A stretch of 17,669 nt of DNA from Lysobacterales bacterium UBA2790 (GTDB taxonomy: Bacteria; Pseudomonadota; Gammaproteobacteria; Xanthomonadales; Xanthomonadaceae), in the NCBI GenBank assembly GCA_002352135.1, contig DEHW01000063.1, positions 1 to 17,669 of the forward strand, given 5' to 3'. Under the pieces are notes generated by a model. That model made no database searches. It was not told the DNA's origin and was given only the letters and a program-made list of their open reading frames with translations. Numbering within the stretch: position 1 is the stretch's first letter; each line of letters begins with the position of its first letter. A program made the translations under genes and the position numbers. This document shows positions 12,561 through 17,669 of the stretch, one piece after another.

Positions 12561-13658
12561 TCAATTCTGCACGTTCAGTTCCGTACGACGGTTCTGCGCG
12601 CGACCTTCCGGATTGTCGCTGCCGTCAGCATTGGTGTTCGGCGCGATCGGACGGGCTTCGCCGTAACCGTTCGGGCCAGCCAAGCGGGCGGAATCGATAC
12701 CGTTGCTGGTCAGGTAGTCATACACAGCCTTGGCGCGTGACTCGGACAGCTTCTGGTTGTAGGCGTCAGTACCCTTGGCGTCGGTGTGACCAGCCACTTC
12801 AACCTTCAGGTCGGGATACTGCTTCAGGATCGACACGGCCTCGTTGAGGATCGCCACCGCGTCGGGACGCAGGGTTGCCTTGTCGAAGTCGAAATTCACG
12901 CCACGCAGATCGATCGTGACAGGGACCGGGCAACCGTCAGGACCAATCGTCTGACCGGCGGTGCTGCTCGGGCACTTGTCGTCGCAGTTGTTGACGCCGT
13001 CACCGTCGTCGTCCATGTCGGCGCAGGTCTTGACCGGAACCGGTTCCGGCTCGACGGGGGTCGGCTCGACGGGGGCAGCAATGTCACCCAACTTGACGGT
13101 AAAGCCGATATTCGCCATCAAATCCGTGTAGCCACTCTGGCCAGCGAGACTCTCATCGTCGGTATCCAAACGGGCCATCAACTCGGTACGCATGCTGAAG
13201 CGATCATTCAGATCAGCCTGCAAACCAACGCCTGCGTGCACCTCAAGGTTGGTGCCTTCCAACTGGCGCGGACGACCACCATCAAAGCTGGAGAATTCGC
13301 TCTCATGGCGCCATGCACCAACGCCACCAGCAACGTAGGGCCACCAGGTGTCACCCGCGTCACGGAAGTGATAGCGAGCAGTCAGACCGAGCCCGTATTG
13401 GCTCCAGAGCAGCTCGGAACCTTCACGCATCGGGTTCACGTACTTCAGCTCGGCATCCAAGGAAAGGTTCGGTGAGAAGAACTTACCGAGCCCCACGCCA
13501 CCCTGCCACTCGTTGCGGACTTCGCGATCACTATCCATCAGGGTCGGACCGACGGAGCCGCTCAGATACCAACGATCGTCAAACGAATCCTGAGCAAACA
13601 CGCTCTGGGACATCGCGATGCCACTCAGCAGAGCGGCGCAAAGAAGCTTCTTCTGCAT
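12561..13658 (-). CDS. OmpA-family outer-membrane protein with TSP3-like linker
   Basis: The 365-residue product has a signal peptide (MQKKLLCAALLSGIAMSQSVFA, cut before QDS, residue 23). An N-terminal beta-barrel of about 180 residues follows (RWYLSGSVGPTLM to NIGFTVKLGD), with alternating hydrophobic and aromatic residues. Then come a proline-rich hinge (PVEPTPVEPEPVPV) and one or two calcium-type thrombospondin-3-like motifs (CADMDDDGDGVNNCDDKCP). The C-terminal OmpA domain carries NFDFDKATLRPDA and AGHTDAKGTDAYNQKLSESRA, with the Asp and Arg that bind diaminopimelate of peptidoglycan in this family. It links the outer membrane to the cell wall. The ATG at 13658 is chosen because GGGAGA lies about seven bases upstream and the signal peptide begins there. 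An in-frame start at 13685 would spoil the signal peptide. A strong terminator follows. Confidence 0.95.
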   Translation of the reverse strand: MQKKLLCAALLSGIAMSQSVFAQDSFDDRWYLSGSVGPTLMDSDREVRNEWQGGVGLGKFFSPNLSLDAELKYVNPMREGSELLWSQYGLGLTARYHFRDAGDTWWPYVAGGVGAWRHESEFSSFDGGRPRQLEGTNLEVHAGVGLQADLNDRFSMRTELMARLDTDDESLAGQSGYTDLMANIGFTVKLGDIAAPVEPTPVEPEPVPVKTCADMDDDGDGVNNCDDKCPSSTAGQTIGPDGCPVPVTIDLRGVNFDFDKATLRPDAVAILNEAVSILKQYPDLKVEVAGHTDAKGTDAYNQKLSESRAKAVYDYLTSNGIDSARLAGPNGYGEARPIAPNTNADGSDNPEGRAQNRRTELNVQN

Positions 13659-13757
13659 CTGTCTTCTCCCACGGGTAAAGTTCAATAGACACCTGCGCCG
13701 ACATGAGCATCAACGCAGTTCACTGCAAAGTGTAATTGTTCGGGCGCAGCCTTACGT

Positions 13758-13774
13758 TAACACGTTTCTAACAC
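13758..13774 (-). promoter_or_regulatory. Direct repeat GTGTTA-N5-GTGTTA upstream of ompA
   Basis: On the minus strand GTGTTA occurs twice, with starts 11 bases apart (one helical turn), about 100-116 bases upstream of the ompA start. Tandem 6-bp half-sites with 11-bp spacing are the usual layout for OmpR/PhoB-family response regulators. The rest of the 264-bp ompA-fadH gap shows no further gene and no convincing -35/-10 pair. Confidence 0.3.
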
Positions 13775-13922
13775 TAAAATCCAGCACCGCTTTGTACCAC
13801 AGCCGTGTGGCGAAGCAATGTCAGTAATTTGGTGATCGAGCCGCCGGCACCGAAGTGCCTTCATCACGCTGCACCAAGCAACGGCCAACACGTTCATTCG
13901 CAATCATTAGGACGAGCGGACC

Positions 13923-15935
13923 ATGTACCCACACCTACTCAGTCCAGCGTCCGTTCACGGTGTCCATCTGCGCAACCGCGTCCTGATGGGCTCCATGCAT
14001 ACTGGCCTGGAAGACCGCGCAGCAGACTTTCCCAAGCTCGCCACCTACTTTGCGGAGCGTGCGAAGGGAGGCGTCGGACTCATCGTCACCGGTGGCATCG
14101 CCCCGAACATGCGCGGTTGGGTGAAGCCATTCGCAGGAAAACTGTCCTGGCCGTGGGAAGTTCGCAGGCATCGATTGCTCACCGACGCCGTGCACGCGGA
14201 AGGCGGCAAGATCTGCATGCAGATACTGCACGCCGGTCGCTATGCCTTTCATCCCTTCAGTGCCGCCCCCTCACGCATCAAGGCACCCATCTCGCCATTC
14301 ACACCCTTTGCGCTCAGCGCCAACGCAGTTGTCTCCCAGGTCAGGGACTTCGTACGGTGCGCAAGCCTGGCACGGGACGCTGGTTACGATGGTGTGGAGG
14401 TAATGGGGTCGGAAGGCTATCTGATCAATCAATTCACCTCCCCTCGTACCAATCACCGAACAGACCGATACGGCGGCAGCGACGAGGCACGCATGCGGCT
14501 CCCGGTCGAGATCGTGCACGGGATACGCGAGCGGGTTGGCGATGCCTTCTTGATCATCTACCGATTGTCCCTGCTGGATCTGGTTGAGGATGGCAACTCC
14601 TGGGATGCGGTCGTGGCCCAGGCGAAGGCCATCGAGCAAGCCGGGGCAAGCATGCTGAACTCAGGAATTGGCTGGCATGAAGCCCGCGTCCCCACGATCG
14701 TCTCGAGCGTTCCGCGTGCCGCCTTTGCGCAGGTAACAGCACGGATTCGACAAGAGGTTGGCATTCCCGTGGTGGTCAGCAACCGGATCAACACGCCGGA
14801 GGTTGCCGAATCTCTACTGGCTTCAGGCGTCGCCGATTTTGTGTCCATGGCTCGACCGCTGTTGGCCGATCCCGAGTGGGTCGAGAAATCCGCACGCGGC
14901 AAGGCTCATCTCATCAACACCTGCATTGGCTGCAACCAGGCCTGCCTCGATCACGTCTTCGAGAACAAGCCCGCATCCTGCCTGGTCAATCCCCGTGCCG
15001 CCCGTGAACGGGAGTTTTCCACCACGAAAGCCCCAGTCGCACGGAAGGTAATCATCGTTGGTGCGGGGCCCGCCGGCTTGTCCTGCGCCATCGCCGCTGC
15101 CGAGCGCGGTCACAACGTGACCATCCTTGAGCGGTCGGAAGCGCTGGGCGGCCAGTTCAAGCTGGCGGCAACGATCCCGGGCAAAGAAGAGTTCTACGAA
15201 ACCTTGCGCTACTACTCCGCGCAAGTGCAAGAACTGGGGATTGATCTGCGCTTAGGCGTCGAAGCAAATTGCGAGGGGCTGCTCGCCGATGCGCCGGATG
15301 TGATCGTGATCGCAACCGGTGTTCGCCCCAGGAAGCCCGACATCCCCGGAATCGAACACCCGATGGTGATGGACTACATGCAGGCATTGACTGGCGCTTC
15401 GGTTGGCAAGCGGGTAGCAGTGATCGGCGCAGGCGGTATTGGGTTCGATGTCTGCGAGTTCTTGACCCAGTCTGTACCCACGCATGCATCGGCAATCGAT
15501 CGATGGCAGGAAAAATGGGGCGTCGATCCAAACTATCGCATTGGTGCCGGTCTGATTGCGCCTCGCCCACACCCACCTGAACGCGAAGTCTGGTTGCTGC
15601 AGCGTAGCGCCGGGAAATTCGGACAACGGCTCAACAAGACGACGGGCTGGGTTCACCGTGCATCCCTCGCCAAGGCGAGCGTGAAGACCCTCGACAACGT
15701 CAACTATGTCGGCATTGATGACCTTGGCCTGCACCTCAGGCGTAACGACAGCGCGATCTGCCTCCATGTCGACAACGTGATTGTCTGTGCAGGGCAGGAA
15801 TCACGAAGCGAACTGTTCGATCAGGTCAAACAAAAGCACCCTGACTGCCACCTCATTGGCGGTGCGCGTTTGGCAAGCGAAGTGGATGCCAAGAGAGCCA
15901 TCGAAGAAGGCTTTCGACTGGCTTACTCGTTATAG
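13923..15935 (+). CDS. fadH: 2,4-dienoyl-CoA reductase (NADPH), FMN/FAD/4Fe-4S enzyme
   Basis: The 670-residue product has the length and domain order of E. coli FadH, which reduces 2,4-dienoyl-CoA to 3-enoyl-CoA so that polyunsaturated fatty acids can enter beta-oxidation. Residues 1 to about 330 form the old-yellow-enzyme-type FMN barrel, with Tyr166 and His252, the catalytic pair, at the positions I recall for the E. coli enzyme. Cys334, 337, 341 and 353 (CIGCNQAC ... ASC) ligate the 4Fe-4S cluster. VIIVGAGPAGLS (from about 376) binds FAD, and VAVIGAGGIGFD in the C-terminal half binds NADPH. The start follows AGGA (13909-13912) with ten bases between. It is transcribed away from ompA and has no operon partner. 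Related NADH:flavin oxidoreductases with other substrates share this architecture, but the conserved Tyr/His pair favours FadH. Confidence 0.93.
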   Translation: MYPHLLSPASVHGVHLRNRVLMGSMHTGLEDRAADFPKLATYFAERAKGGVGLIVTGGIAPNMRGWVKPFAGKLSWPWEVRRHRLLTDAVHAEGGKICMQILHAGRYAFHPFSAAPSRIKAPISPFTPFALSANAVVSQVRDFVRCASLARDAGYDGVEVMGSEGYLINQFTSPRTNHRTDRYGGSDEARMRLPVEIVHGIRERVGDAFLIIYRLSLLDLVEDGNSWDAVVAQAKAIEQAGASMLNSGIGWHEARVPTIVSSVPRAAFAQVTARIRQEVGIPVVVSNRINTPEVAESLLASGVADFVSMARPLLADPEWVEKSARGKAHLINTCIGCNQACLDHVFENKPASCLVNPRAAREREFSTTKAPVARKVIIVGAGPAGLSCAIAAAERGHNVTILERSEALGGQFKLAATIPGKEEFYETLRYYSAQVQELGIDLRLGVEANCEGLLADAPDVIVIATGVRPRKPDIPGIEHPMVMDYMQALTGASVGKRVAVIGAGGIGFDVCEFLTQSVPTHASAIDRWQEKWGVDPNYRIGAGLIAPRPHPPEREVWLLQRSAGKFGQRLNKTTGWVHRASLAKASVKTLDNVNYVGIDDLGLHLRRNDSAICLHVDNVIVCAGQESRSELFDQVKQKHPDCHLIGGARLASEVDAKRAIEEGFRLAYSL

Positions 15936-16057
15936 AACCACCGGGTTCGAGGCTGCGATAGGCTCACCGCGAACCTGAACCGACCGCCGCCAAATTCAGC
16001 CTGCGTTTGGTTTCAACTTCGTAAGGTCCGGCCCGTATCGCCTGCGGCCCGGCCAAG

Positions 16058-16070
16058 TTCGCAGTGCGAA
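16058..16070. promoter_or_regulatory. Perfect short palindrome TTCGCA-G-TGCGAA
   Basis: Six-base arms flank a single central G, in the 299-bp gap between fadH and the sleB-like gene. The 17 bases 16054-16070 match 381-397 (after the phosphatase gene) at 15 positions. It may be an operator or a scattered intergenic repeat. Nothing else gene-like is visible in this gap (15936-16234), and no strong promoter was found. Confidence 0.3.
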
Positions 16071-16234
16071 ACGCTCGACAATCGTTGAGTCAATCAAGAC
16101 GTGCATGCGTGACTGAACATGGTCCCTGATGCAGCGTCCCTTTAACGCCAAGTGGTCGGGCGCCCTGTATAGACACGTCCATACTGGATCTGTCGATGTC
16201 AGCGACGCCGCCGCGCAACGGAACAGGAGTCCGA

Positions 16235-16681
16235 ATGAAACTGGCCTTTCTGCTGTGGCTGAGCTCAGTCCTGCCACAACCCATCGCAGACCCGCTCTGC
16301 TTGACCACAACCATCTACCTGGAGTCGAGAAACCAATCCGTGCTGGGACAGCGCGCCGTTGCGGAAGTCGCCATGCGCAGACTCAACGACGGCAACTGGG
16401 GGCACAACGTGTGCGAAGTCGTCACCGCCCCCAAGCAATTTGCCCCCACGCTTATCAAACCGGATTTCGAACTCGACAATCCGAAAGCGTGGAACCGCGC
16501 GGCAGCCATCGCTTGGGAGGTCTTTCTGGATGCCAGGAAGCCGCAGGAGCGCCGCCGCGAAGTCGTCCCCGGCGCAGATCACTTTCTTGTCAGCAACCTC
16601 GAAAATCCACCGATGTGGGCGCAAGGCGAGCCCTTGGCGCGCATCGGCGACCACAGCTTCTACAAGGTCAAGCGACTCTGA
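16235..16681 (+). CDS. Small exported SleB-type cell-wall hydrolase
   Basis: The 148-residue product begins MKLAFLLWLSSVLPQPIADP, a likely signal sequence. CLTTTIYLESRNQSVLGQRAVAEVAMRRL follows, the start of the SleB/CwlJ (Hydrolase_2) domain. Glu30 in YLESR corresponds to the conserved, probably catalytic, acid. VCEVVTAPKQFAP and the HFLVSN and GDHSFYK segments complete the compact domain of about 120 residues. Members are lytic transglycosylase-like or amidase-like peptidoglycan hydrolases; in non-sporing Gram-negatives they act in the periplasm, with poorly known roles. The ATG at 16235 has AGGAG five bases upstream. An in-frame ATG at 16196 lacks a ribosome site and would bury the signal peptide. 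It is convergent with prpE across a bidirectional terminator. Confidence 0.85.
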   Translation: MKLAFLLWLSSVLPQPIADPLCLTTTIYLESRNQSVLGQRAVAEVAMRRLNDGNWGHNVCEVVTAPKQFAPTLIKPDFELDNPKAWNRAAAIAWEVFLDARKPQERRREVVPGADHFLVSNLENPPMWAQGEPLARIGDHSFYKVKRL

Positions 16682-16706
16682 GCCTCCATGCGCCAAAGGA
16701 AAGCGA

Positions 16707-16730
16707 AAAGCCCGGCCAAAGCCGGGCTTT
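16707..16730. terminator. Bidirectional terminator between sleB-like gene and prpE
   Basis: AAAGCCCGGC and GCCGGGCTTT form a perfect 10-bp stem around CAAA. It lies 25 bases after the hydrolase stop and 27 bases from the end of the convergent prpE. A/T ends on both sides allow use from either strand, though the T-tract is short. Confidence 0.8.
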
Positions 16731-16757
16731 CCGTTCGTGAGGTCAATCGATCAGACC

Positions 16758-17669
16758 TTAACCCACATCGGGGCCGCGCTGCAGTGCTGAGCGAACGGCT
16801 TCCAGTGCATTCGGGTCGTCCAGCGTCGACAGATCACCAGGGTCGCGAGACTCCACCAGAGCCTGCAAGGATCTGCGCAACAGCTTGCCTGAGCGGGTCT
16901 TCGGCAGGGCATCGACCACGTACACCCGCGCCGGGCGCGCAACGGCACCCAGTTGCTCCATCACCTGTTTCAACATGGCGTTGGCTACCGCTTTGCGATC
17001 CTCGACGCTGCCAACTGACTGTTTGAGCGTCGCAAAGACGACCGGCACCTGCCCTTTCAGCTCGTCGGCCGCGCCGATCACCGCCGCTTCAGCCACTTCA
17101 AAGCAGGTCGACACCGACTCTTCGATCTCACGTGTTCCGAGTCGGTGGCCCGCAACATTGATGACATCATCGGTTCGACCAAGGATGAAGTAATACCCGT
17201 CAGGGTCACGAATGGCCCAGTCGAGTGAACTGTAGAGCAGCTCCTTGAAGTGCCCGAAGTAACTGCTGAGGAAGCGTTGATCGTCGCCCCAGACAGTGCT
17301 CAGACAGCCGGGTGGCAGGGGCGGAACGATGGTCAGGACGCCTTTTTCATTGTCCGCACACAATTCGCCGGTCTGCTCATTGATGAGTTTAAGTTGGTAG
17401 CCGAGGTTGGGCAGTCCGGGCGAACCCAGCTTCACCGGGTGCAGATCCATCCCCGCCTGCAGACTCAGCACGGGCCAGCCGGTTTCGGTCTGCCAATAGT
17501 TGTCGATGACCGGCCTTCCCAGCGCGCCCGTGATCCAGGCCGCCGTCGGCTCATCCAATGGTTCACCTGCCAGGAACAGCCATTTGAAGTCGCTAAGGTC
17601 GTACTTGCTCAACCAACTGGGGTCCTGCTTCTTTAGCACGCGCACAGCCGTTGGCGAGGAGAACATGGT
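16758..17669 (-). CDS. prpE: Propionate-CoA ligase PrpE, C-terminal part (start outside window)
   Basis: About 303 C-terminal residues of an ANL-superfamily acyl-CoA synthetase are visible; the reading frame continues across the right edge, so the internal ATG at 17666 is not the true start. LFLAGEPLDEPTAAWI and DNYWQTETGWPVLS (A5-type motif) are the signatures separating PrpE from acetyl-CoA synthetase. PPLPPGCLSTVWGDD, DGYYFILGRTDDVINVAGHR (A8, hinge Asp) and LPKTRSGKLLRR (A10, catalytic and acetylatable Lys) follow in order, and the tail includes GDLSTLDDP. The enzyme activates propionate to propionyl-CoA through an adenylate. The visible part aligns throughout with the family and is intact. 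The methylcitrate genes often found with prpE are not in the window, and its 3' neighbour is unrelated. Confidence 0.95.
   Translation of the reverse strand, partial: TMFSSPTAVRVLKKQDPSWLSKYDLSDFKWLFLAGEPLDEPTAAWITGALGRPVIDNYWQTETGWPVLSLQAGMDLHPVKLGSPGLPNLGYQLKLINEQTGELCADNEKGVLTIVPPLPPGCLSTVWGDDQRFLSSYFGHFKELLYSSLDWAIRDPDGYYFILGRTDDVINVAGHRLGTREIEESVSTCFEVAEAAVIGAADELKGQVPVVFATLKQSVGSVEDRKAVANAMLKQVMEQLGAVARPARVYVVDALPKTRSGKLLRRSLQALVESRDPGDLSTLDDPNALEAVRSALQRGPDVG

Noticed and set aside
15936..16234. Possible tRNA, suggested by GGGTTCGAGGC near 15947
   Set aside because: No matching acceptor, D or anticodon arms could be folded around it.

Overview
The window is GC-rich, densely coded DNA, almost certainly chromosomal and from a Gram-negative proteobacterium. 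An OmpA-type porin with a thrombospondin-3-like linker, a FadH-type dienoyl-CoA reductase, PrpE, and a giant secreted protein with an IPTL-CTERM-like tail together suggest a gammaproteobacterium of the Xanthomonadales/Lysobacterales type. That placement is an inference; there is no rRNA or other strong marker. I see no tRNA, rRNA, CRISPR, insertion sequence or prophage.

Layout. (1) 1-373: 3' end of a PhoD-like alkaline phosphatase, followed by a hairpin. (2) 504-2291: a DmdC/FadE-like acyl-CoA dehydrogenase preceded by an almost perfect 18-bp palindromic operator candidate. (3) 2340-2942, minus: a conserved hypothetical membrane-anchored protein, divergent from (4) 3250-9111: a 1953-residue secreted protein with SdrD-B-like domains, a probable beta-propeller-like region, five tandem GEVED modules, a DUF11-like domain and a C-terminal exosortase-type sorting tail. 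It ends at a 17-bp perfect-stem terminator. (5) 9296-9913, minus: a SAM-dependent methyltransferase. (6) 10075-12348, minus: a single-chain fusion of the alpha and beta halves of a thiamine-diphosphate 2-oxoacid dehydrogenase E1. (7) 12561-13658, minus: an OmpA-family porin with a textbook terminator. (8) 13923-15935: 2,4-dienoyl-CoA reductase FadH, with catalytic and Fe-S residues at the numbers I recall for the E. coli enzyme. (9) 16235-16681: a small exported SleB-type cell-wall hydrolase. (10) 16758-17669, minus: the C-terminal part of propionate-CoA ligase PrpE, which runs off the window.

How it fits together. Four genes share an acyl-CoA theme: acyl-CoA dehydrogenase, dienoyl-CoA reductase, the 2-oxoacid dehydrogenase E1 (which would make acyl-CoA from branched-chain or related 2-oxoacids together with an E2) and propionyl-CoA synthesis. 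They lie in separate transcription units divided by hairpins, so this is a loose metabolic neighbourhood and not an operon. The second theme is the cell surface: the giant GEVED protein, OmpA, SleB and the possible phospholipid methyltransferase.

The most unusual object is the giant protein. Its last three GEVED modules look recently amplified, the second cysteine of each module changes position between the older and younger copies, and the coding-strand base composition swings from G/T-rich to C-rich along the gene. I did not find a convincing new multi-gene system.
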